From NCBI RefSeq assembly GCF_964204645.1, contig NC_134025.1, forward strand, positions 27,434,001 through 27,498,000: a stretch of 64,000 nt of DNA. The letters are read 5' to 3'. Numbering within the stretch: the stretch's first letter is position 1; every line of letters begins with the position of its first letter. Below the pieces are notes generated by a model. The model did no database searches. It was not told where the DNA came from and saw only the letters and a list, made by a program, of their open reading frames with translations. Source of the DNA: Tubulanus polymorphus (Eukaryota > Nemertea > Palaeonemertea > Tubulaniformes > Tubulanidae). Of this stretch, positions 1 through 10,714 are shown piece by piece. A program made the position numbers and the translations under genes.

Positions 1-1725
1 AGAAGAGCGATCCCAGCTAATAGATGGAAGGCAGATGTAGGTAAACGACGTCCGTATCTAAAACAAATTGCAAATTGTTTCGTTGATTAAAAGTTACAAA
101 ATTACCCGCTAAAACCCGGTGAATGAGATCATTTTGGCCTTACCTTTCAAGAAGGAAAAGTGCAATGAATATTGCAGGTATCTCCACCAATGCAGTCAAA
201 CAGAAATTGATGTATGGATCACCGCTTAATGAAGTTGCCGTAAAGGAAAGACCAAAATATGCAATCGCATCCACGAACCTAAACACATCAAATAATTGAT
301 TATTTGAGCTACATTTCAGAACTACGACCAAAAATTTGCTGTGTATATTTTAGAGTACCATGTCCATGCTAAAATGATCGTGTATTTTCTTGTTACTGGA
401 TGTCGTATCACTGTACAGAATGTATCTTTGTGGTGGTGTTTATATTTTTCTGGAAGATTCTCCTCATCTTCTTCATCGTTTATAGCTAGTTCGTCCTCTT
501 TGAAATTTTCGAGGCTCGTGACGTGTAAAGATATTCTATTACAGCGAGCTGCCTTTTTCAGTATGGCTATGGCTTCGTCCGGTTTGCCGTTTGCTACTAA
601 CCACGGAATCGATTCGGGAATTAGCCTTCAAAAGGAAAAACTTCCTGGAACATAAGCAGTTCATCATTGACGAATCGACTGTAAAGAATCTATTTACCAG
701 TATCCTGGTAATATAATGATTGGTAACAAACCCATCACTAAATTCAAGTGTCTCCAATTTCTGATGAAATAAGCCAAACACAATAATAACAGCAACGATA
801 ACGCCCAGAAAACCTGCACTAAAATACCGGCATATGTCCTCCTTGATGCGGGGAATAATTCACATGCTAGTACATAGGTAGCGAAACCAACCGCCTAGAT
901 AATAAAATTCATTCATAAATTTCTGTTTGTGTTTATTGACTATTGAGAAATTTGCATAAATCTTTCGTTTTTTATACTTACAATAGTAATTAACCCATGT
1001 ATAACGCGAAATGCTGCAAACATGATGTAATTCACAGAAAATGCTGATATGACCCATGTAACGACGAGAACTAGAGTACCGTAAATGACAGTTGGTTTAC
1101 GACCGTATTTGTCAGCTAAAGGCATCAGAAGAACAGTACCTAGAGCCATTCCTATTATATAGAGCGTCTGGGAAAAATCCACCATCCATAAATCATCACA
1201 GACGAGGTTCCACTGGAAGAGGAATAGTTAGCGTTCATATTATTTACATAAGAACTGATGCAATTATATATACATACATTTAAATGTATAAGCCGAAATT
1301 AATCTAGAACATCGCTTTATAATGATGTCGCTAGTGTGTATGGAATTACCGGTACCTCTGTGACAATTGTTGACCGGTAATATGTGTGATCGTATGTCCA
1401 ACCATGTTGGCACGGTACCGTTTTATTACCACTCGCATTCACGTAGATTTCCTGACATTGGTCCGCAAATATGTGAGAAGAGTTTTCTGTGATTTTACAC
1501 CTATGTACCGGTATAGCACCTAATGGAAGATAATTCAAGTATGAAGAGTTCTAACATCAAACTTGAAATATGCCTTAGAAGTTTGGTGTATTACGTACCC
1601 ACGAAAATAACGCTCATAGCTCCAAAGCAAGTTGTCAGTGCCATCACTAACCCCAAAACAACATACAATAAGATTTGCCATGGGCCGTATCTACCCAGGC
1701 TTTCAATAGCTTCATCCACTAACAT
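1..1725 (-). CDS. SLC22-type organic ion transporter, copy 3 (3' end beyond window)
   Basis: Multi-pass major-facilitator transporter, expected in the plasma membrane moving organic cations, carnitine or anions; the substrate cannot be told from sequence. Exons read on the minus strand: 1725-1599, 1519-1356, 1212-982, 894-698, 625-359, 278-144 and 57 to the window edge. Exon lengths (127, 164, 231, 197, 267, 135) equal those of the two copies to the right. The start is the ATG before LVDEAIESLG, shared by all copies. Exon 2 codes the large extracellular loop with several Cys and N-glycosylation sequons; exon 3 holds the MFS signature LADKYGRKP after the second membrane helix; exon 5 holds the central cytoplasmic loop starting PESIPWL. 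No stop or frameshift is seen in the exons present. The last three exons (loop end, helices 10-12, tail) lie outside the window. Confidence 0.88.
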
Positions 1726-2451
1726 TTCTGTGCCGCATTGAAATCGACAGATCAGTCCTGTGACCGCTTGTGACACAATTTGTGACACAATTTGTCCAAG
1801 ATTTACCCTTATCGACTTATAACATACAGTGTTCCATGTGTTATACACGTCGGCCTATATGCGTTTTGATTAGAATAAAAAGATACGATTGTACCGATTT
1901 TACTATAAAGCTCATAATGATATGATGCGACAAACGTTTACTGCGCCATATTGTCATACAATCATATAAGAACGTGTTTGAAATAATATCATCACAGAGC
2001 GGCGCCTCGTGTTTTCTTAATAACAGAACACATGCTCCCTTGAGCTGTCTAGTATACATGTACGTATAAGATATTTTAGGATGTATTCGAAACGTTGAAA
2101 AGTAACTAGTAGCTCAATGATACATTTCGAAATTTTTCTTCTTTCTAAGTGTGGGATTCATTTTCTATATTGAGGAGAAACATAACAATTGGAAGTTTTT
2201 AGGGTAAACCGTCTCTTCAGAGGGCGTCCATTTCTGACTTTGTAAATGTAATTTGCTTGTATGTATGTCGGTGTTGTAAGATTACTTGTTTCAAATACCC
2301 AAAACATTTTCTATAAATATCCATTTTATGAAAGATTGGTAAAATAAGTTGTTGTATAACTATGTACTAGTTATATACAAACTACACGTTAAATCAATTC
2401 ATATAAATAATGTATAATAATATTTGAATAATGTAATTTATGTCTTCGTCA

Positions 2452-4890
2452 TTAGATGTTGGAGTTTGAATGAAGAAGGCGTTGTCTTTCATCGTCCGTC
2501 GATTCCGATCGTTTGCTGTTACAGAAACACCTGTTGTTGGTATTTTTCCAGGCCAACATTTCGTCCAAAGTTTGAGGGAAGGGTTTGTCATGTGTTTCTG
2601 GTAAACATAATATCAGTATTCCAGCTACCACGCACATAGCACCAAATATTACTCCTGGTAACCACGGTATAATTCGTATCTTAAATAAAGAAACAATCCA
2701 ACTCAAGTCAAACAAGTAATACTCGTTGGCATGATATTTTGATTGACATATGCGTGGAAAATGGAATCAAACGGTTATGATACTGGGTTACCTCAATCCG
2801 AATACATACCACGTACGTTGAGAATGGTGCTATCATAGCACCAATTCGACTCGATACATTACAAACTGCGGATCCGGTATTTCTGTAAGAACCAATTTGA
2901 TATAAATACGTGATAAGTACTCTAAATAGAAATTGATTAAGGCTTTTTTCATTTTACCTGAGATTTGTCGGGAACAGTTCGGCAGTGAAAAGATAAATTG
3001 AATCGTAACCAGCCGTAACGAAAGTTTTCCCGATTAAATTCAGAACCAGAATGACTATTCCTAAATCTGTTCCATCAGCTTGAAAATTTAAGAAAAGTCA
3101 TTAGACTATGCGATATACGCTTTCAAATAAGATTTTATCAAAAATGTAACTTACACGTCTTGTTTGGTACAAACATCGTTACAAGAAGAGCGATTCCAGC
3201 TAATAGATGGAAGGCGAAGATCGGTAAACGACGTCCGTATCTGAAAATTAGTCCAATCGGCATAAATGACGTATATGCAGCTGGATAACAAGGTTCATCG
3301 AATGAACAGGGAATCTTACTTTTCAAGAAAGAAAAGTGCAGTGAATATTGCAGGTAGTTCTACCATGGCAGTCAAACAGAAATTGATGTATGGATCACCA
3401 CTTAATGCAGTTGCCGTAAAGGAAAGACCATAATATGCAAACGCATCAACAAACCTAAACAAACGTTAAAATCATTTAATCCTATACAGCAGTTAAACTT
3501 AAGCTACAATCAGGATAGGCTATTCTAGTGTACCATGTCCATGCTAAAATGATCGTGTATTTCCTTGTCACTGGATGTCGTATCACTGTACAGAATGTAT
3601 CTTTGTGATGGTGTTTGTATTTTTCTGGACGATTTTTCTCATCTTCTTCATCGTTTATAGCTAGTTCATCCTGCTTAGTATTTTCGAGACTTGTGACGTG
3701 TAAAGATATTCTATTAAAGCGAGCTGCCTTTTTCAGTATTGCTATGGCTTCGTCCGGTTTGCCGTTAGCTACTAACCACGGAATCGATTCGGGAATCAAC
3801 CTTCAAAAACAGAAAATTCCTCTAACATAAACAGTTCATCATTTACGAATCGACTGTAAAGAATCTATTTACCAGTATCCTGGTAATATTATGATTGCTA
3901 AAAAACTAATCGCTAAATGTAGGTGTCTCCAATCTCTCATGAAATAAGCAAAACACAATAACAACATCAACGACGAAACCCAGAAAACCAGCGCTAACAA
4001 ACCGGCATATGTCCTCCTTGATGTAGGGAATAATTCACATCCAAGTACGTAGGTAGCGAAACTAACCGCCTAGATAATAGAATTCATTCCGGTATCTATT
4101 CAGCAATTAATAACGAGAGAAATATCACTCTTTTGGTTTTTATACTTACTACGGTTATTATACCATGTACCACACGAAATGCAGCGAACATGATGTAATT
4201 CACAGAAAATGCTGATATCACCCATGTAACGACGAGAACTAGAGTACCGTAAATGACAGTTGGTCGACGACCGTATTTGTCAGCTAAAGGCATCAGAAGA
4301 ACAGTACCTAGAGCCATTCCTATTATATAGAGCGTCTGGGAAAAATCTACCAACCATAAATCATCACAGACGAGGTTCCACTGAGAAAAAGGGGTTTACG
4401 AGGAGATAAACTTTTGCACTTATTTCAAAAAGCACACATTTAACGATACAGTTGAATCCAAAATATGTGAACATTCAACGTGATTAATCAATTAGATCAC
4501 CGGATTGATTACCTGTGTGACAATTGTTGACCCGTAATATGTGTGATCGTATGTCGAACCATGTTGGCACGGTACCGATATATTACCACTCGCATTCACG
4601 TAGATTTCCTGACATTGGTCCGCAACTATGTGAGAGGAGTTTTCTCTGATTTTACACCTATGTACCGGTATAGCACCTAACAGAAGATAATACATGTACT
4701 TTCCTCGTATGAAGAGTTCTAACATCAAATTTGAAATAGGCCTATAGTTGTATATATACGTACCCACGAAAATAACGCTCATAGCTCCAAAACTGGTTGT
4801 CACTCCCATCACTAACCCCAAAACTATGAATAATGATATTTGCCATGGGCCGTATCTACCCAGACTTTCAATAGCTTCATCCACTAACAT
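2452..4890 (-). CDS. SLC22-type organic ion transporter, copy 2
   Basis: Complete 10-exon gene, about 542 residues, the usual SLC22 size. Exons (minus): 4890-4764, 4676-4513, 4380-4150, 4069-3873, 3800-3534, 3454-3320, 3240-3155, 3078-2958, 2882-2810 (an alternative donor gives 2792), 2679-2452. Reading phases match at every junction. Visible family marks: extracellular loop with paired Cys and NSS/NAS sequons, MFS motif LADKYGRRP, cytoplasmic loop beginning PESIPWLVANGKPDEA, and the tail motif LPETHDKPFPQTLDE. The intron between exons 1 and 2 is short and happens to stay open, so a single frame crosses it; the family loop shows it should be spliced out. Neighbouring copies have the same exon lengths, so this is one unit of a tandem array. 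Substrate is unknown. Confidence 0.92.
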
Positions 4891-5285
4891 TGTGCCGCAT
4901 GGAACCTGACAGATCAGTCCTGCGACTGCTTGTGACACAGTTTGTCCTCAACTTACTGTTTTTATCTTCTTTTACCGTACAGTGTTAGATGTATATATAA
5001 TGCATGTACGTATGTGCTTTTTCATTGAGAAACATAACTATTGAGCTTTTTAGGGTTAAACCATCTCTTCAGAGCGCGTCCATTTCTGACTATGTAAATG
5101 TAATTTGCTTGCATGTCGGTGTTGTAAGATTACTTGTTTCGAATACTCAGAACATTTTCCACAAATAAATATCATTTTTATAAAAGATAAGTAAAATACG
5201 TTGGTTACTTTATTCATTAGTTATACATAACCACGCGTTAAATCGCTTTATGAAAATAATTTGAATAATGTAATTTATGTCGTCG

Positions 5286-7738
5286 TTATAGGATCTGTGA
5301 ATTTGAATGTAGAAGGCGTTGTCTTTCATCGTCCGTGGATTCTGATTGTTCACTGTTACAGAAACACCTGTTGTTGGTATTTTTCCAGGCCAACATTTCG
5401 TCCAAAGTCTGAGGGAAGGGTTTGTCATGTGTTTCTGGTAAACATAATGCCAGTATTCCAGCTACCACGCACATAGCACCGATTATTACTCCTGGTAACC
5501 ACGGTATAATTCGTATCTAAAATAAAGAAACAATCCAACTCAAGTCAAACAAGTAATACTCGTGGCATGATATTTTGATAGACATATGCACGAAAAATGG
5601 TATAAAACTGTTATGACACTGGGTTACCTCAATCTGAATACATACCACGTACGTTGAGAATGGTGCTATCATAGCGCCAATTCGACTCGATACATTACAA
5701 ACTGCGAGTCCAGTATTTCTGTAAGAACCAATTTGACATAAAAACGTGCAAAGTACTCTGGAGAGATTGATTATTGGATTTTTGATTTTACCTGAGATTT
5801 GTTGGGAACAGTTCGGGTGTGTAAAGATTAATTGAATCGTAACCAGCCGTAACGAAAGTTTTCCCGATTAAATTCAGAACCAGAATTACTATTCCTAAAT
5901 CTGTCCCACCAGCTTAAAAATGTAAGAAAAGTCATTAGAATATACGATATACGCTTTCAAATAAGATTTTATCGATAATTTAACTTACACGTCTTGCTTG
6001 GCACAAATATCGTTACAAGAAGAGCGATCCCAGCTAATAGATGGAAGGCGAAGATCGGTAAACGACGTCCGTATCTGAAAATTAGTCCAATCGGCACAAT
6101 TGACATACAATTTTATTACAAGGTTACTCAGATGAACAGGTAATCTTACTTTTCAAGAAAGAAAACAGCAATGAATATTGCAGGTAGTTCTACCATGGCA
6201 GTCAAACAGAAATTGATGTATGGATCGCCACTTAATGAAGTTGCCGTAAAAGAAAGACCAAAATATGCAATCGCATCCACAAACCTAAACAAATGTAAGA
6301 ATTATTTTCATCTTCAAGCAGTTCAAGAATAAGCTTTTTATATATATTATAGTGTACCATGTCCATGCTAAAATGATCGTGTATTTTCTCGTTACTGGAT
6401 GTCGTATCACTGTACAGATTGTATCATTGTGATGGTGTTTGTATTTTTCGGGGAGATTCTCCTCATCTTCTCCATCGTTTATATCTAGTTCGTCCTGTTT
6501 AGTATTTTCGAGACTCGTGACGTGTAAAGATATTCTATTAAAGCGAGCTGCCTTTTTCAGTATGGCTATGGCTTCGTCCGGTTTGCCGTTTGCTACTAAC
6601 CACGGAATCGATTCGGGAATTAGCCTTCAAAAGGAAAAACTTCCTGTAACATAAGCAGTTCATCATTGACGAATCGAATGTAAAGAATCTATTTACCAGT
6701 ATCCTGGTAGTATAATGATTGGTAAAAAACTAATCGCTAAATGCAGGTGTCTCCAATCTCTCATGAAATAAGCCAAACACAATAATAACATCAACGATGT
6801 AACCCAGAAAACCTGCACTAACAAACCAGCATATGTCCTCCTTGATGCAGGGAATAATTCACATGCCAGTACATAGGAAGCAAAACCAATCGCCTATATA
6901 ATAGAATTCATTCCGACATCTATTTTGCTTTTATGTCAAGAGAAATAAGAAAATAAATCTTTGGGTTTTATACTTACAATGGTTATCAAACCTTGTATGA
7001 CACGAAATGCAGCGAACATGATGTAATTCACAGAAAATGCTGATATGACCCATGTAACGACGAGAACTAGAGTACCGTAAATGACAGTTGGTTTACGACC
7101 GTATTTGTCAGCTAAAGGCATCAGAAGAACAGTACCTAGAGCCATTCCTATTATATAGAGCGTCTGGGAAAAATCCACCATCCATAAATCATCACAGACG
7201 AGGTTCCACTGAGAAAAACAATTTAAGTGGGCTTCATTTAACTATTGTGATTATTTAATAAAGCATTCATTTAAAGATACAGATTAATCCAGAATATTTG
7301 AAAATTAAACGTGAATATTCAATTATAATACCACACTATTTATCATACGTAATACCGGATTGATTACCTGTGTGACAATTGTAGACCCATAATATGTGTG
7401 ATCGTATGTCCAACCATGTTGGCACGGTACCGTTACATTGCCACTCGCATTCACGTAGATTTCCTGACATTGGTCCGCAACTATGTGAGAGGAGTTTTCT
7501 GATGTTTTACACATATGAGCTGGTATGGCACCTTATGAAAAACAATACAATACAATACATCTAGATATAGGCTATACAGACTCTACCCATTAGATTCCAA
7601 ATGCTACGTACCTACGAATATAACGCTCATAGCTCCATAACTAGTTGTCACCCCCATCACTAACCCCAAAACTATGAATAGTGATATTTGCCATGGGCCG
7701 TATCTACCCAGACGTTCAATGGCTTCATCCACTAACAT
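5286..7738 (-). CDS. SLC22-type organic ion transporter, copy 1
   Basis: Complete 10-exon gene, about 543 residues (549 if the downstream donor of exon 9 is used). Exons (minus): 7738-7612, 7531-7368, 7208-6978, 6893-6697, 6624-6358, 6284-6150, 6074-5989, 5912-5792, 5718-5646 (or 5628), 5516-5286. Phases agree throughout. It has the extracellular Cys/sequon loop, the MFS motif LADKYGRKP, the PESIPWL loop and the LPETHDKPFP tail. It is first in transcription order in the array. Its start region differs most from the other copies: the sequence upstream of the shared ATG diverges, so the promoter may be separate. The family acts in uptake or excretion of small organic ions; which ones is not visible. 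Confidence 0.92.
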
Positions 7739-8717
7739 TTCTGTGCCGCATGAACTTGACGGATCAGTCCTGTGACTGTTAGCCGCAATGTTAAATGACA
7801 CAGTACACAGCATAACCTAAATACCAGTACATTTACTTCGTTTCCGAGTCCATATATCTTATACAAAACACTTCACGACAATATGCCGTGCCTTTATATA
7901 AAGATTTTGATCAAGGTTTGATAGTTTTAATCAACTCACGCATATCTAAGATTCTTTTCGAAACGTGGTTATTGTAATAACATAATGATCGTTGTCTTGG
8001 GGATTAATTGTCTTTCGTACGAATATGTCTTCGATCAATCATTGGTTTTTCGTCACAGTATGTGAAACTTGATATTGATGAATGCAAGCGCGTAAGTGGA
8101 TTTGCTCTTCGCGAGCAGAAACAATTCATTATCCCGAGATAATCATCCTGTTCACTGTGTACAAATACCCTCACCGGTGACATTTATTTTGTATGCGGGA
8201 GAGTTGTATCTAATGCAGAAATCTAATTAATCCACAGCACGGCATTTCTACGGATTCTACAGGAACTCTACTAGAATTGCTTTCCGCTTGGTATCGTAGT
8301 ATGATCTTTGGTCATGTACGTATAACAAAATCACGCATCCATTGCTCGCACGTTGCCGCAGGCGTATATTTGCACCCAGTCACTTACGTCTCTCGTGGAT
8401 GTTATAAAGGATATGAAGGTATCGCATCACAGTTTTGCTAGGCTAAACTAAGTCAGGCGTGTTCTAAACATGGCATGCGTCAAGGATATGCCGCTCAGCA
8501 TCAGCGACGAATTCTGATGATTATACGTATGTCCTTCTTATAAATCATTGGATGAATATAAACTGTAACGTGACTATAGTTATAAATGTATTGCTTGCGT
8601 CATAGCGTGTAATGATGGAGAAAATGAGTACTAATTTCGCCATCAAGTACAGATTCATGCTGTTTTTATATCAGCTTCCATATTTTGATTAGATGTCACA
8701 TTAGACGGGACATTATA
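7739..8717. other. Intergenic, no gene seen
   Basis: About 1 kb between the first transporter (minus) and the next gene (plus). The two are divergent, so both 5' regions should lie here. I see no clear TATA box, repeat or RNA gene. Confidence 0.5.
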
Positions 8718-9341
8718 ATGTCTGAAAAGCCGTCATCGGAGGCACTATCAGTTCAAGATATCGAGGAAAATTGTTTTAATCTACCGGCTGTCGGAAGACC
8801 ATCACCCGTTGATTCAGAAATTATGTACGTAATTAAAAAAAGACCTGTTTGGGAAAGTCAAAGTGATATAGAAATGATTGATGATTCGGTGATTGGTGAG
8901 GAAGAGGAACATAATCCGAGGTTTAAGGAAACGGATAGATGGGCTGAAAGACACTCAAATTTGGTGAGAATTCGCGGCGGTGTTCAGCCAGGTACGTTCG
9001 ATAGCCGAGGAGTGGATATTTCATCAAAAACTCGACGCAGCAAGGCAGATTTGAACTTTTTCATTACATGTACGTGTCATAACAAAAACGAACAGGTCAA
9101 AACGTGTAATGCGTGCGAGGGAAGAACTGAAAATACAGTGATCAATGATGATACTGTCAATTGTACTAGAATTCTTCAGAGGCGTAACGCACTATGTAAT
9201 CCGTTCAAGTTGTTGATGCCGCAAGAACACAAGGAAAAAATTCTCAAAGAGGCAAAAAACACTCGCCACAAGCGTGTTGGTAAGCTGATAAATTCGGTAA
9301 AAGGTTCGCTAGGATGTGAAGTGGAAACTGACTTGAATTGA
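8718..9341 (+). CDS. Hypothetical protein, 207 aa, single exon
   Basis: One uninterrupted frame from an ATG at 8718 to TGA at 9341; the frame also extends 33 bases upstream without an ATG. I do not recognise the family. The N-terminal half is acidic with a run of four Glu (near residue 65) inside a likely disordered stretch. The centre has a short cysteine cluster, CTCHNKN then CNACEGR (near residues 115-135), that could bind a metal. The C-terminal part is rich in Lys/Arg (KEKILKEAKNTRHKR). No signal peptide or membrane helix is visible. Composition and length make a chance frame unlikely, but it could be one exon of a larger gene or a domesticated repeat, as inverted-repeat elements start immediately downstream. 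Confidence 0.5.
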   Translation: MSEKPSSEALSVQDIEENCFNLPAVGRPSPVDSEIMYVIKKRPVWESQSDIEMIDDSVIGEEEEHNPRFKETDRWAERHSNLVRIRGGVQPGTFDSRGVDISSKTRRSKADLNFFITCTCHNKNEQVKTCNACEGRTENTVINDDTVNCTRILQRRNALCNPFKLLMPQEHKEKILKEAKNTRHKRVGKLINSVKGSLGCEVETDLN

Positions 9342-9377
9342 ACTTTAAGTTTCAAAGCACATTAATAGACCGTCGCC

Positions 9378-9486
9378 TGGGACTGGTTGCACAATCGTGA
9401 CTTAAGTGGTCTTAAATCTTAAGACTGGCCTTAAGTTGTTAGATTGGCTGTATATCTGAACTAAGCCGTAATGCAACTAGTCCCCT
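9378..9486. repeat. Short foldback repeat
   Basis: The ends are inverted: GGGACTGGTTGCA near 9379 against TGCAACTAGTCCC near 9472-9484. The interior carries alternating cttaag-type motifs that can also pair. It lies next to element A, and a related sequence (gtgcaactggcccct) appears again near 10067-10082, suggesting the outer boundary of an older repeat into which element A inserted. Confidence 0.55.
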
Positions 9487-9497
9487 GGGCCCGGTTT

Positions 9498-9912
9498 TAC
9501 GGAAGCGATAAAGGGCCTCGAGTTGTCGCGTTCCAACTCGACAAATCGCCATATTTATGTCGATATATCGTGATATATCGCGTCAAGTCGACATGAATAT
9601 ATCGACATATCGTGACGTTATCACGACAAATTTCGCTTTTTGCCCATTTTCCACGGGACAAGCCGTCATTTGAAGACACGTCTAAATGTAAGATGAGGAC
9701 GCCAGTGATATGACGACTGAGTTTCAAGTCGTCATGAATATGTCGACTTGTCGCGAGGAAAGTGGTCGAGAGAACGAAATATGTCGTCAAAACGTCACGA
9801 TATATCGACATATTCATGTCGACTTGACGCGATATATCGCGGTATGTCGACATAAAAATGGCGACTTGTCGAGTTGGAACGCGACATCTCGAGGCCCTTT
9901 ATCGCTTCCGTA
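9498..9912. mobile_element. Foldback MITE-like DNA element A (TACGGAAG ends, 6-bp target duplication)
   Basis: A 415-bp element whose arms are inverted copies. The left end begins TACGGAAGCGATAAAGGGCC and the right end is its complement; pairing continues for well over 100 bases with interruptions. It is flanked by the direct repeat CGGTTT (9492-9497 and 9913-9918), as expected for a 6-bp target duplication. No transposase is encoded; the open frames across it are by-products of the palindrome. Element B (30085-30723) has the same TACGGAAG terminus and a 6-bp duplication. Confidence 0.8.
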
Positions 9913-9918
9913 CGGTTT

Positions 9919-10714
9919 CATAGACTGGTATCAAAGTTATCCCTAGGGGACTCCTAAATCTGGCTAACAACCACCACACTAACAATGAGAAACCATGGCT
10001 ATAACTGACAAATTTCAAAATGTTCGCAGGGACTATTTTGCTTGCACATATATGAAACCCCAGCCTTAGTGCAACTGGCCCCTGATTATAACTACCAAAA
10101 TGTAACAGTTGCTGGACTGGTGTAATCCGTGTTTCAGGTACATATTCATATTTTACTGCATTTGGCATGGAAGTTGTTGGAAATTAAAGTGAATGTATAT
10201 ATATAACGTTGGTACGTGTACATATATAACTTGTCTAAGTCTGTCACTAATTTGTTGTTGTATAAGAGGTCTCAGAAATGCAGAAGATAACTCGAGATCG
10301 ATTGCATTGATTTTGCCTGATAGGAAATTAACTGTAACCGTATAATGAACCAATCGTTATCACATTGGTTTGAATGGTCGGGACACGACCCGACTGTTCC
10401 TTCCGGTAGTAGTCGGGTTTTATTTCTATCATGTTTCTGGATACAACTATTCTACAGTAGTCGTGCGGTAGCTATAAAGCATTATCTTTTCATTTCGGCC
10501 AGAGGGACGACGTCGGACACCTCGCAACGAAGAAAAATTTGCACTGGGCTATTGCATAACCACGGATTGTTCATAAAAGTATAATTAATCAGTAAGAAGC
10601 CCGAGGTCAAAAGTGTTACCAAAATGAACATAATCAGACGATATAAATACGCTATGCCATGGGATTCGAACCTGATTTCATGTAATTCCAGCTCTGGTAA
10701 GTGAGGAATGAAGT
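9919..10714. other. Upstream region of FAAP100 with old repeat remnant
   Basis: 9919 to about 10085 seems to be the right half of the repeat interrupted by element A. The rest, up to the FAAP100 ATG, contains no convincing gene. A GGTTCGAATCC-like B-box on the minus strand near 10670 lacks the rest of a tRNA. Confidence 0.4.

Noticed and set aside
4492..4938. Single 148-codon frame joining two transporter exons
   Set aside because: The 87-bp intron between exons 1 and 2 happens to be open in copy 2; copies 1 and 3 show it is spliced.
9497..9946. Open frames of 118 and 78 codons on both strands
   Set aside because: They mirror each other because the DNA is the palindromic element A; no protein family.
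10655..10700. tRNA-like GGTTCGAATCC on the minus strand
   Set aside because: Only a B-box; no acceptor stem, anticodon arm or A-box in the right place.
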